Positions 38,586-50,355 of a stretch of DNA of 64,000 nucleotides are shown one piece after another (within the stretch, counting starts at the first letter, position 1; the number at the start of each line of letters is the position of its first letter). A model generated the notes under the pieces. That model made no database searches. It had not been told where the DNA came from and was given only the letters and a program-made list of their open reading frames with translations. Both the position numbers and the translations under genes were made by a program. Where the stretch lies: positions 310,001-374,000 of the forward strand of contig JAUIRK010000627.1 in the NCBI GenBank assembly GCA_030549495.1. Reading direction: 5' to 3'. This DNA comes from Nectonema munidae (taxonomy: Eukaryota > Nematomorpha > Nectonematoida > Nectonematidae).

Positions 38586-39076
38586 CAGGACCGTATCAAG
38601 GGATCATTGCGCCCCAGGGCAAAGGTCCTGAATGGAGCCCCTCTCACCCCTTGCTCTTTCTTTTCTCACTCATCCCCACCCCATTCTGGCTCCAGCAGCA
38701 AAATTATCGATGACTTCGTCAAAATCAACACAATGGAGGACTTTTTTCTCAATGCTCATAAGAGCATTTTTTGGAGGCCAGCTTGTCCCATAGTACATAG
38801 AGTACGTTTAGAAAATTATTGAAGGTAGGCGAAGATTAAATTTGCCCCCCTCCCCCGGATATGCGTCCTTGCTGCTAGGGTAACATAGAACCTGGAAGTA
38901 CATTACTCTTCTTGAAGTTTCCTCAGTTGTCTTGGTGGAAACCTTGGAATGGAAATTTTTTTACATCCCCAAGCCCCACCCCTAAGGTTGTTGACTGGGC
39001 AAAGAAATGGCGCCCCCCCCTAGGTGTGGCGCCCCAGGGCAATTGCCCCCACTGCCCTCCCCCTTGATAGGCCGTG
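38586..39076. mobile_element. hAT-type MITE, 491 bp
   Basis: The left end starts CAGGACCGTATCAAGGG and continues 'cgccccagggcaaagg'. The right end, complemented, starts CACGGCCTATCAAGGGGGAG and continues 'caattgccctggggcg'. Flanking 8-mers CTAGATAT and ATAGATAT match at 7 of 8 positions. It is non-coding, GC-rich at the ends, and inserted next to a hAT remnant of a different terminal type. The open frame at 38607-38822 is not a protein. Confidence 0.7.
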
Positions 39077-39514
39077 ATAGATATTCAAATATTTTTTATA
39101 CATGAAATACATTTAGTTGATACTTTTATAAAGGGCATATTGAATTTATATTCGTTCTAAATATTACTTTGAATTTATTTAAAATGTCTTCACCTTAATA
39201 TTTTTACTTGCATAGCCTCCTTTTTCAAAATATCAATGTGATGAAGATTTCCAAATCAAACTTATCATTCCTTATTTATTTCCTTCAAAGCAATTTATTC
39301 TACCCATGATGGTTTCATTAATTGTGTTCTATCTTAATTATAATTCAGATATTTTACATATATTGTTGATATTTTTTGCAAAAATTTGCGGCAAATTTAT
39401 AGAAATAAACTTTTTTGCAACTACAATATAAACTTAAATTAAAGTTTTTGTCTTGTTTGATTTTATTCTTTTTAATGCACGTTTTGTTTCACAATTTTTC
39501 AATTTTGGTAGCAA
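39077..39514. other. spacer, no gene seen
   Basis: AT-rich and unremarkable. Confidence 0.3.
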
Positions 39515-40430
39515 CAGGGCCGGATTTAAACGTGTGGATGCTCTAGGCATATCTTTTGGGAAGGTAAATTTATTTATTTAGTTTACATAAATTTACGTAA
39601 GATGATACATAAAACATCTGAAATCGTATAACATGTACAAACATATGATAGCCATATTTACACATATTTATTAAACACCTAACAAAACACAAGTGCATAG
39701 AGTAACACAAACAGAAATCGTGAATCGATGTAATAATTACAAGCCAGGCACTTTACGAGACTTTATCTTTGCAAAGTCTTGAATCAATAGGTTAAAGTCA
39801 ATCTCAGAAAATGTCATTTTCAATACTCATCAAAGCTAGATGACTAAGCCTATCATGAGATATTGTAGTGCGGAGTCCATTTTTTATGAACTTCATTTTA
39901 CTGAATGAACGTTCCCTATAACAGTTTGTGACCATTAGTACCAAGTACATCCGTCGCATTATCTCAACATTTGGAAATGTATCAACAACTTGCTTCTCCA
40001 TAAATAGCTTTTAAAGGAAGTGCTTTCTCCCAATCTTAGTTCTCACACGATCTTCATCCTCAATAATTTCAGTAAAGGAAGCTTCACAAGTTCAGCACCA
40101 AGTGTTTGTTTTAAATTATCTTTATATTCAGCAACCAATTTTGCAGCAGCTGCTTCCATCTCATTGGAGTCCAATGAATCCAGTTTTCTCAAAAAACCGA
40201 AAAGAGAATAGATGTTCTAATAGAATTTTGAACGTTGCTTCAAAGAGCTCAGATGTTGATCAACTACAGGGAGAAAGTTCTGAACTCGAAATTTTTCAGA
40301 CGTCGTAAGTGTAGCTTCTCCTGATCTTCCATAATCTAATGGATTGAGGCGCCTACTTCGATAACGTTCGCTTGTCTCCACATATTCATCAATTCCAGAC
40401 GTCACCTTTCTTTTTCTTCATGATCATAAA
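39515..40430 (-). pseudogene. hAT transposase C-terminus (ZMYM1-like) with its 3' end
   Basis: The low-coordinate end begins CAGGGCCGGATTTAAACGTG, a standard hAT terminus, so the element's 3' end is at 39515. On the minus strand 39804-40001 encodes the dimerisation tail: TFPNVEIMRRMYLVLMVTNC, YRERSFSKMKFIKNGLRTTI, SHDRLSHLALMSIENDIF. Upstream, 40217-40405 encodes TLTTSEKFRVQNFLPVVDQH, and damaged frames between contain LDSLDSNEMEAAAAKLVAEY. The N-terminal part and the other terminus are missing. It may be the same element as the remnant at 37640-38520 only if there was rearrangement, because the order here is unlinked. Confidence 0.78.
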
Positions 40431-40439
40431 AATGTTCTC

Positions 40440-41447
40440 GTTATTTACTCACAAAAGACTGCAGAGACTTCAATGCTGCTACTGTTGTGTTAAAAAAAAC
40501 TGCAAAAACTTTATACTTTACATAAAAGCAAAAACTGAGCCCAGAAATATAACTATCATGGTTGATTTGGTATAAAACATATATTTCATCTAAAATTAGA
40601 ATGAATATTTCACATTTGATTGACACTGATGGATATTTTAAAAACTCTAAATGCAAAAACTGATTTCAGAAGTAGAACTAGCATGGTTCATTTGGTATAA
40701 AAACATATTTCATGTTAAATTAGAGAGAATATTTTTGGAGATAGTTTTTAGAAGTAAGCCGAAAATTTGATTGACATTGACAGATATTTTAAGACTCTAA
40801 ATGTGAAAAATGAGTTAAGAAATAAAAATAGCATGATCGATTTGGTATAAAAACATCTTTTATTGTAAAATTTGAATGAATTTTTTTGGAGAAAATTTTT
40901 AGAAGTAAACGACAAATTCGATTAATACTTATAGGTATTTTCACATCCTAAATATAAAAACTGAGTCTAGAAATGAAACCAGCATGGCCGATTTAGTATA
41001 AAACATTTTATATAAAATTTGAAGGAATGTATTTGGAGATTATTTTTAGAAGTAAACCACAAATTTGATTAAAACTTATAGGTATTTTCAAATCCTAAAT
41101 GTAAAAAATCATAAATGGCTGGTCCAGGAATGAAAACAGCATGGCCGATTTAGTGCAAAACATTTTATGCAAAAGTTGAAGGAATATTTTATTAGATATA
41201 TTTCTGATCAATCAAAATTTTGATTGACATTTTCTAAAAAGTAGCCATGATTATTGAAAAAATTAAATATATAAAGTGTTATGCGTTCAAAACTGTACAT
41301 AATTATAAATTTTCAGGGTAGTATATATAATATAGACCCTAAGTTTATAAGCTACATATAATGTCAAAATTTTGCTGAAAAATTTTCATTTGATTGAAAG
41401 TTTTGGACATGAAAGGGTCGTTCAACTACCATCAAAATGATATCAAC
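40440..41447. repeat. truncated copy of the 150-bp array element
   Basis: Five or so units of about 150 bp ('gatttggtataaaacat', 'agaagtaaaccgcaaattt') at 40566, 40690, 40841, 40991 and 41148 are followed by a unique block of about 250 bp (41195-41447). The same block follows the second array of the TTAA-flanked element (45265-45530). Similarity stops at about 41447, where LINE sequence begins, so the copy lacks its terminal repeat. Confidence 0.85.
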
Positions 41448-41467
41448 TAATTTTGTAAAATAATGGT

Positions 41468-42185
41468 TAAAAACTGTTTTGACTGGTTCTCTCCCGAACT
41501 ATCAAGCCTTCTAAAAATAAAATTTAAATTTATAAAAAATACACAAACCAATTACATCAATACACCAACTTTATTAAATTCTATAAATATAAAATCAAAA
41601 ATGCTAAATCTAAATTTATCTACTAATAATCATAATCTATGAAGAAATATTAAATCTGTCTTGAACATGAACAAATCAACCTTGTATCATAACTTTAGCT
41701 GAGAACTTTGCTACGCAGTTTGTCCATCACGGTTGAGTGTAAATCATATATAAACAAAAAACCTCATTATTCATCATCTTCCATGTTTTTCGACAAAATT
41801 ACTTATAATGATTTGACCATTGCAGTCAATGGAATTTCCAACAAAAAACCAATCAATGTGATATGTACAATCTAAAATTCTTGCTTGCGGTTGATCAGTG
41901 ATGTTTTAATATTCATCTTTAACAAATCTATTCAATCTCGTATTTTTCCTTAGAAATGGAAATTTTTAAACCTTGCTAAAAAATGGCAGATGTTCAAAAA
42001 TCTCGATAATTTTAGACCTATTGCCTGAGAAATTGGCCATAATATCAACACAAGATTCTTTCATTCACCTTTCTTCTATAATAAATTCATTGTGACTTTC
42101 TTTTAGGATTTCAAAAAGGGGTTTAACATCATAAATCATCATTTACTATTCTATAAATTACACCGATTAGGCATTAGTGGCCTCA
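41468..42185 (+). pseudogene. LINE reverse transcriptase remnant, left part
   Basis: Damaged frames encode the linker before the polymerase (DWFSPELSSLLKIKFKFIKN) and early RT motifs: ITYNDLTIAVNGISNKKP, NKSIQSRIFP, NLDNFRPIA and FQKGFNIINHHLLFYKLHRL, ending GISGL. This is the fingers/palm start of a jockey/CR1-type RT. It continues at 45736 after the nested insertions. Confidence 0.75.
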
Positions 42186-42289
42186 ATGGTTGTTAGGGTG
42201 TACTCTCAACTTAACCCTATAAGTGCTGGGCTAAATTTGTCCGCTCAAGTGCTGGGGGCGTAAAGTGCCCCCCCCCCCTATTTTTCTCA

Positions 42290-43250
42290 GATATTAATAA
42301 GTTTTTATAAATATTTTTAATGTTAGATATATATTTCAACTATGCTGAATTCAGTGGTTTGTCCATTTTTTTTTATCAAAATCAATTAAACCTGTCAAAA
42401 AATTGATTTATATTTGACAGCTCATCTCAAAAATTAACTTTTTATTTAAATAATTATATAAAGTTTTTTACACATATATACCCATTTTCAAGTAAGGTGA
42501 ATTCGGTGGTGATATTTATTTTTTATGAAAATCAATCAAACCTGTCAAAAAATTGATCTAAATGTGAAAACTCATCTCAAAAAGTAACTTTTTATCTAAA
42601 TAATTATATAAAGTTTTTTACACAGGTATACCCATTTTCAAATATGCTGAATTCAGTAGTGATATTTATTTTTTATAAAAATCAATCAAACCTGTCAAAA
42701 AATTGATCTAAATGTGTCAGCTCATCTCAAAAAGAAACTTTTTATCTAAATAATTATATAAAGTTTTTTACACATGTATACCCTTTTTCAAATATGCTGA
42801 ATTCAGTGGTGATATTCATTTTTTATGTAAATCAATCAAACCTGTCAAAAAATTGATCTAAATGTGACAGCTCATCTCAAAAAGGGACTTTTTATCTAAA
42901 TAATTATATAAAGTTTTTACACAGGTATACCCATTTTCAAATATGATGAATTCGGTGGTGATATTTATTTTTTATGAAAATCAATCAAATCTGTCAAAAA
43001 ATTGATCTAAATGTGACAGCTCATCTCAAAAAAAGGACTTTTATCAAAATAATTATATTTTTTTACACATATATACCCATTTTCAAGCATGCTGAATTCA
43101 GTGGTGATATTCATTTTTCATGAAAATCATTCAAACCTGTCAAAAAAATGATTTACATATGACAGCTCATTTCAAAAAAGAAACTTTTTATCTAAATAAT
43201 TATATAATATTTTTTACACATATACACCCATTTTCAAACTTTTTTCCTCT
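42290..43250. repeat. 150-bp tandem array 1 of the TTAA element
   Basis: About 6.5 units with landmarks 'taattatata' at 42451, 42601, 42751, 42901, about 43050 and about 43197. Each unit contains 'aatcaatcaaacctgtcaaa' and 'gctgaattcagtggtgatat'. Confidence 0.92.
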
Positions 43251-43979
43251 CTCAAAGCATTCTGATTAAAGAATCTTCTTGATGATCTTAGACTTTTTAT
43301 CAGTATCGTGTATTTTATTATCAGACCTAAATATTTGTCAATCAATCTCATTTCAAAGGTTTTTTTCTGATGAATCATTCGTGATTTTCATTGTTCAATT
43401 ACAAAAAGTTGTCCAAGTTCTTCATCTAACAAATTATCTCTTTGACGAAAAAGGAAAAAGATGCACAAATTCAATTTAAATTAAAAATATCTTGATAGTG
43501 ACTATATTTTCACATATTGGCATCTGTGGCATTTTTGATAAATCTGACCTATTCTAAATTTTCAGATTTCCTACCCATCTTAGCTAAATGTTAATTGTAA
43601 TCCAAGATGATAAGCTATAGATTTAAATATTTTTCATTTGTAAGAGAGGAACTTCTTTTTCACAGTCAAAATCTTTTTTGAAGCACCTAATATTATATAA
43701 TTAAACCACTTCCTAGTTCATTAGAACATGGTAGATCTTCCATTTAGTCAAGATACATATTTTTTTTAATTATTTGTTTTGATCACATGTTCTCTTTTCA
43801 ATTATTCTCTCATACAAATTTATAAAAGATTTTATAATACGTTTTGTTTTTTTAAATAAATATTTCATACTCAAGATGATTGTAAAAATTATTATAAGCC
43901 AAAATATACAAAAAAAAAGTATATTTTTACTATATACCTAATATGCAGCGATTTTTTGAAATTTTTTTTACAGAACTGA
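43251..43979. other. unique middle of the TTAA element
   Basis: No transposase motif on either strand. A short open frame at 43279-43479 (plus) has no recognisable domain. Confidence 0.35.
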
Positions 43980-45264
43980 TTTTCAGGCATACATTACTAA
44001 TTAAATTGCCACTTCGAGATATTTTTTAACCGTATTATCCAAAATCCAGTACAGAAATAAAATAAGCATAGTCGATTTGGTATAAAACAGATATTTTATT
44101 TTTTTGAAGGCAGTATCTAGAAGTAAACCGCAAATATGATTGAAACTTTCAAATATTTTAAAACTATAAATGCCAAACCTGAGTCCAAAAATGAAACAGC
44201 ATCTTCCATTTGGCATAAAAACAGATATTTTATTTAAATTTGAAAAATATTTCTGTAGACATTAGACGTAAATCCAACATTTGATTGACACTTTCAGACA
44301 TTTAAAACCTCTAAATTCAAAAAATGATTTCAGAAATAAAAATTATCATGGTCGAATTGGTATAAAAACATATATTTCCTGTAAAATTAGAGAGAATATT
44401 TTGGGATTTCGTTTTCAGACATAAACCGCAAATTTGATTGACACTAGCAGTAAAACTTCTAAGTGCGAAAACTGTGTTAAGAAATGAAATCATCATGATC
44501 TATTTGCTATAAAAACATATATTTCATGTAAAATTTGGATCAATATTTTTGGAGATTGAAACTTATATGTATTTTCAAATTCAAACTGCAAAAATTGAGT
44601 CCATAAATGAAACTATCATGGTTGGTTTGGTATAAAAACATATATTTAGTTGTAAAATTTGAATGAATGTTTTTGGAGACAATTTTTAGAAGTAAACCGC
44701 AAATTTGATTAACACTTATAGATATTTTCACATCCTAAATGTAAAAAATGACTTCAGAAATGAAAACAGCATGATTGATTTGGTATAAAAACATATATTT
44801 CATGTAAAATTGAGAGAATATTTTTGGAGATAGCTTTTAGAAGTAAACCGCAAATTTGATTGACATTGAGAGATATTTTAAAACCTCTAAATGTGAAAAA
44901 TGAGTTCAGAAATGAAAACAGTATGGTTGATTTCGTATAAAACATGTATTTCATTTTAAAATTTGAATGAATGTTTTTGGAGAGAGTTTTTAGAAGTAAA
45001 CCGCAAATTTGATTAACACTTATAGGTATTTTCACATCCTAAACGTAAAAAATGAGTCTAGAAATGAAACCAGCATGGTCGATTTAGTATAACACATATA
45101 TTTTATGTAAAATTTGAAGGAATGTTTTTGGAGACAATTTTCAGAAGTAAACCGCAAATTTGATTAACACTTATAGGTATTTCCAAATTCTAAATGTAAA
45201 AAATGAGTCCAGAAATGAAAACAACAATACCGATTTAGTATAAAAACATATATTTTATGTAAAA
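43980..45264. repeat. 150-bp tandem array 2 of the TTAA element
   Basis: About nine units with the 'tttggtataaaa' landmark near 44076, 44209, 44356, 44502, 44626, 44779, 44930, 45082 and 45232. Spacing is mostly 146-153 bp. The sequence is unrelated to array 1 by eye, although the period is the same. The open frames that cross it are artefacts. Confidence 0.9.
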
Positions 45265-45735
45265 TTTGAAGGTATATTTAATTAAATATATTTTTGATCA
45301 ATCAAAATTTTGATTGACATTTTCTAAAAAGTAGCCATGATTATTGAAAAAATTAAATATATAAAGTGTTATGCGTTCCAAACTGTATATAATTTTAAAT
45401 TTTCAAGGTATTATATAATATAGATCCTAAGTTATAATATTAAGTACAGATAATGTCAAAATTTTGCTGAAAAATTTTAATTTTGATTGACCGTTTTCGA
45501 CATGAAAGGTTATTCAACTACCATGAATATGGTTTCAAAAGATGCAGCTAGCGAATTTAGGAAAAGTCACAAAATTTGAAGGGATATGATTCAGCCAATT
45601 TTCTACAATTAATTTTTTAGTGAAGGGGGGGGGCGTTTTACCCCCCCCCCCCCCCCCCCCCCCCCAGCACTAATAGGGTTAAGCATAATAATGCGAGCAT
45701 ATAGCCATACCACTGAAAGTGCTTTGATATCTCCA

Positions 45736-46430
45736 ACCAATCGATTGGGCATTAGAGGCTCTCTTTATAAATGGTTCTCTAGTTTTCTTTCTTTCAGAAC
45801 ATTTCAAATTATCACACCTAATTCTACCTACAAAATGTATACTTGTAATGCTGGAGTATCATAAGGCTCAATACTGGGAGTGATTATATCCAACATTGTG
45901 TAAACTCTGTCTATCTTTGGTCCAAGTTAAACTTTCTTAATTTCAATGATACGTAATCTCAAGAAAGAAAATTTTCCAATAAATTTCTTGGAGTTCTTCT
46001 AACTGAAAATCTTTCTTGGGCGCCACATATAAGATTAATTATAACTAAAATATCTCATTTATTGGGTGTATTTAAGAAAATTAAATTGCATTTGACTTCT
46101 TCAGTAAAAAAGGTCCTTTACTTTAGCTTTGTTTTTCCTCATTTAATTTATGCAAACATACTTTGGGATTCATCAAATATGGCTGGTTTGAACAGTTTAA
46201 CAAAATAAAAAAAAATTAAGTTTAGTTTTGGTCTATTTAAAGTACTCTCATTCTGATCTGTATTCTAACTATTGTCTCACTCTCAATTCAGATATACATA
46301 CTCACTTCACTAGGCATCATTCAAATGTACATTTTCCTCGCTTCGAGCATAATATTCCATTTCGCAAAATTATTAAACACCATAAAGTTCATCAATCAAA
46401 ACCAACAACCTTTAGACTTCAGTAGTATAT
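45736..46430 (+). pseudogene. LINE reverse transcriptase remnant, right part
   Basis: Continues the frame interrupted at 42185: NRLGIRGSLYKWFSSFLSFR, then GVS, stop, GSILGVIISNIV (the 'GVPQGSILGP' motif). Later FLGRHI and PHLIYANILWDSS-like decayed thumb sequence follow. The end is an open piece at 46228-46425 with VYLKYSHSDLYSNYCLTLNS and FTRHHSNVHFPRFEHNI, as in LINE C-termini. The YxDD box region is degraded. Confidence 0.72.
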
Positions 46431-47064
46431 ATAAGCTGAAAAAGTCCTCTCACAAAATTGAAACATACCAGTGTTTTCATCTTTTTTTTAATAGATTTTT
46501 CATGTTCTCTTTCTTCGTTTTCTTATTGTTTCCACTTATTTTTTTTCTCTATATATTTAATACATATATATATTATTTATATAATGTACTTACCATCTCT
46601 TTTTTTGCTATTGTCCATCAATTCAATGTAGACATGCTTTATCCTTTCACATACATTGTTTTAACCTTCTCTATAATTTCATTGCTCTCCTTCCAAATCA
46701 AAACGAAGCTACCTATGTAGTGCTATCATCCTGATGGATCGCAGAATCACTTTGATCTTGTTTCTCACGCCTTTATTCGATAATTTCTTCAATATATTTG
46801 AGCTTCAACTCCTTTAACTTCCTATATCGATGTCCTCTACTTTGATTTGGCATGAACTTTTCTCTATCATCCTCATTAAGCGATGCGGAGTAGAAAAATA
46901 TTTTGCGACTCGGGTATACATGGGTAGCGAAAAGTAATTTGAAAAATAAAGATAAAATAATTAATAAATATAAAAAAATTAAATAATAGTCTTTAAGTTT
47001 TTATTTAAAGTTAAAAATATTTTTAATAGATAAAATTTAAAAAACCACTTGTAGCCATTTTAGA
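46431..47064. other. probable LINE 3' untranslated region and spacer
   Basis: No coding sequence with a recognisable domain. The open frame at 46325-46720 becomes a phenylalanine/leucine-rich low-complexity stretch and is not convincing. Confidence 0.3.
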
Positions 47065-47150
47065 ACTTTGGTAAAGGTAGGTAGGTAGGTAGGAGATAAC
47101 TAAGCACTTTCCAACGTTCATACATGGGTAGCGGCGCACGTTCCTTATCA
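47065..47150 (-). repeat. LINE/SINE 3' tail with TACC repeat
   Basis: The complement reads 'gtatgaacgttggaaagtgc', then 'ttagttatctcc' and repeated TACC. It matches the tail at 32650-32729 in the opposite orientation. Confidence 0.6.
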
Positions 47151-48932
47151 TCAGTCTTTTGATTTTTGTTTTCCTCCATATTATTTTCTTCACGTCTACA
47201 AATTTGTAAAATTATTTTTATCAAAATAAGACCATTGGTCACGCTTAAGATTGATCGGTGGATAAAGATACCCCTGGCGGATCCAAAGGGGGAGGGGGGA
47301 GTCGCCTAGCCCTTGACCTCTTCTATAGAGAAATGCCTCAAAAATTCTTATTTCAAAGTTCCCAGACTCTTCATTCATCAGGTTTTCTATGGTATTGAAA
47401 TTTTGTCAATTTTAATCACGACAAAAAACATTCTATCGCAACGTCCGTCTTCGACATAGAATTTCAGTAACGAAAGAGTTAAATAATATGTCGATAGTCC
47501 TGCAAGTTTTCACTTAAATTGCTGTATTTCTTCAGTGATGATGATGATGATAATCTTGACTTAAAAAATTGGTTTTTGTTAAGAAATTTTGACGGAAACG
47601 ATAATGACAACGTCTGAACTTTAAAAAACTAATAAAATTAATATTTCAAGGTAGGCCCCTCTATATAGTGGATTTCTCGATCAGCTCTTGAAAGATACAT
47701 TCACAAAAAAAATAAATCTTACTCTCTACAAATATAACAAAATATAAAAACACTTTATTACTTACTTATACATAATGTGGTGTGAGGAAATCGAAAAAAT
47801 TAGAGTCGAGATAGAAACAATAAATATTTATAGGGAAATTTAGCGAACCGATACTAATACACTCATATGCGACTCAATTGATGAAAAGGTTTGGAAAGTT
47901 ATGCTTGTTTATTTTGCGTTTTTCTATAAATTAAATAATGATAAAAATTCTCTTTTATATTTTTTTTCCATTCAATTTGATCATCAAATACATAATTTCA
48001 AAAATATAAGTGAAATTATATAATTAGCTCTGTTAATGGTATGTATTAGGTTTTTTGTGAATTTTATCACTTTTTTTTGTATTTTTACTGAAATATTGAA
48101 AATTCAGATATTTTATTTAAAACAAAACCAAAAATCCGATTTTTTTATTTATTTTTTCTGAAACTAAAAGAAACAAAGAAGTGATTGAATAATTGACTAT
48201 AAATACCTTGATGAGCTTTTCCTCGCTGCACAACTTAAAATGTAAAAATTCGTTCAAATTATCTTGCTAAAAAATAAAAATATAATGTAACAAATAATGA
48301 AACTTTTGTTTTATCGATAAATCAGAAAACGTAGTTGTAAACTTCACTAAAATATTTTCTACAAATCTTCCATATAGCCAATATTGAAATCAGATGAACA
48401 AACAATTCTCAAAAATTCTATAAAAAATATACATGCTCCACACCTCATCTTTTTCTGGAACAAAATTACCTATCATCAATGGTAAAAATCTTCCCAGAAG
48501 CCAAATTTTAGCTGCTGTTTGTTTAATTTTTTAGTTCATTTGTAAGTAAATTAGATCTATTTGAAATGTCAACTTTGCTAAAATTAAAAAATTGTATGGT
48601 TTTATTTAAATAATAATTTAAAGTATAAAAGTTTTTCCAACTAAATAACTAATTACACTTTCTAGTAAATAACATGAAACCCCCTTGAAAATTTAATGAT
48701 AAATATCAGAAGGCATTCCTTCTATTGTATGAAAATACTTAATGCATTTAAACATGAGTTAGACTTTATTCCATTGATTTTTGATAAAGGAAAAGCCCCC
48801 TAAATATTTTTAACTTGTTGGTAATGCTTTTCTACTGTCCATAAAACTAATCAGTCACATGAAAATATAAGACTTGATTTTCTGCGGTTAATGCAGCAAA
48901 AACAACAATTCCGATTGGAAAAAGTAAGTTTA
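47151..48932. other. AT-rich region, nothing recognised
   Basis: A phrase near 47274-47310 ('ggcggatccaaagggggagg') resembles the GC-rich end of a MITE. A GATGAT microsatellite lies near 47536-47550. No gene was seen. Confidence 0.35.
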
Positions 48933-49682
48933 CAGTAGGCCCTCACCCATATGCGGTTCACTATTCGCGGATTTTTTTCAAAATACTTATTTTTTTATAA
49001 TTTTGTATATTTTTTAGAAAAATTTTATCCCAAAAACGGCCGTATTCACCCTGATTGGTAAAAAAATTTTTAAATAATGTCAGTTACCATAAAATAAAAA
49101 ATAAAGAGATGTTACAGTGAGTATACGTAACTAGTAAATAATTTTAAAATGACAATGTGATTTATGAGCTTTTGTTTCTCCTTTTACCACTATCAAAAAA
49201 CAACCACCTGCCAATAACCATGTTCCTAAAAAGGGTCAAGAAAAGTAATCAAGCCACACCGAAAAAATATTACATAATATTTTGATTTTTCTGAAGAAAC
49301 TACACTTCTTTCTAAAGAAACGACCTTTCTTCTTAAGAAATGACAAATATTCGTGAAGAGCCTAAAGAAAATGAATTGTCTGAACTGCCATAAAGCAGCA
49401 TTTAAGCTGTGCCATTACATCAATGTCACCATAATCATCTTCATTGTATGGTAATAGCAAATTTCATCATCATCATTCATTATTGTTGAATAAAAATAAA
49501 ATTAAAATGTTTTTAATTCATCATTACTACTATATGACTGTATTTTAATGAGTAAGACTGTCTTTAAAATGTGTTTGGTAAGCATATACATAGGCGTTTT
49601 AAAACTGCGTCAATAATTTGCGGATTTTCGCTATTCGCGTGATGGAAAGAACGTAACCTCCGCAAATAGCGCGAGAATAGTG
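48933..49682. mobile_element. pogo/Tigger-like MITE, 750 bp
   Basis: The left end is CAGTAGGCCCTCACCCATAT, then 'gcggttcactattcgcggat'. The right end, complemented, is CACTATTCTCGCGCTATTTG, then 'cggaggttacg'. TA lies on both sides. The 'ATTCGCGG' phrases near both ends are typical of Tigger-type termini. Only a vestige of possible coding sequence remains inside. Confidence 0.65.
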
Positions 49683-50355
49683 TATACCCTATCATAATCG
49701 AACAGTACCTTTTATAGTGTATTAATTAGAAAACTTTTTAATCAATTAAAGTTTGGTCAAAAGATTTTAAGTCACTTAAAATTTTCTTCTCTAATTAGAG
49801 ATTATAAATCATCTAACTTTTTCGCTTTAACTCTATAACATATATGAATAATTTTGTGAGCTAGAAGACAGTGATGGGATCAAAATTACAAACAAGGAAA
49901 ATCTATTTTTTAAACTTTTATAACGTATAAATTATGAGTTTTTTTTAAATCTAATTACAGCGATTTTTGGCTATTGATTTTTTTACATTGTTTCTTGTCT
50001 ACAATTATTAAAAATGCGATCTCAACTTAAATCAAATATTAAAATTATTTAAAATCAATTATTAAAAATACTATCTATAATATTTGTCTAAATTTTTATT
50101 TTAGATCAATCTAAAAAATAGTGATTTTTTTTTAAAAAAACACCGAGAACATATTGTGAAGCTAAAGAGATAGAAAACCAAAGGTTCATAGAGTGAAAAA
50201 GTTTGAAATCCTCTTTGAAAGAAAGCTACTATTAATTTTATTGAATTCTTTCTGCTTGATTATGTTCTATTTAGTATTTTTCTACTAATACTAAATATTT
50301 TCTAATACTAAATAGTTGCGTTCCTGTCTTAAAATAGTTGTTTAGCTTTAAGTTA
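49683..50355. other. spacer, no gene seen
   Basis: AT-rich. It may include the 5' untranslated region of the LINE that follows. Confidence 0.3.

Larger units (their letters stand above)
42215..45678. mobile_element. TTAA-flanked piggyBac-like non-autonomous element, 3.46 kb
   Basis: Flanked by TTAA at 42211-42214 and 45679-45682. The ends are inverted: CCCTATAAGTGCTGGG at the left and CCCTATTAGTGCTGGG (complement) at the right. G/C homopolymers lie close to both ends ('gcccccccccccta' and a long C run near 45640-45665). TTAA duplication with CCC-starting ends is the signature of piggyBac. No transposase is encoded. The interior is two tandem arrays with 150-bp units joined by about 700 bp of unique DNA. 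Confidence 0.85.
42186..45735 (+). mobile_element. short retroposon-like insert in the LINE, itself interrupted
   Basis: Bases 42186-42210 ('gcctcaatggttgttaggg...') plus 45683-45735 ('gcataataatgcgagcata', 'ctgaaagtgctttgatatct') form an insert of about 85 bp. It is bounded by an imperfect duplication of about 17 bp: 'cgattaggcattagtgg' at the left and 'cgattgggcattagagg' at the right. The beginning resembles a tRNA A-box. The end matches the LINE tail at 32650-32729. A SINE with a LINE-derived tail is the simplest reading, but no B-box was found. The 3.46-kb TTAA element sits inside it. Confidence 0.45.

Noticed and set aside
38607-38822. Open frame inside the 491-bp MITE
   Set aside because: The element is non-coding in structure and the translation has no recognisable domain.
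44001-45035. Several minus-strand open frames with repeated NQICGLLLK phrases
   Set aside because: They repeat at the 150-bp period of the array, so they are translations of the tandem repeat.
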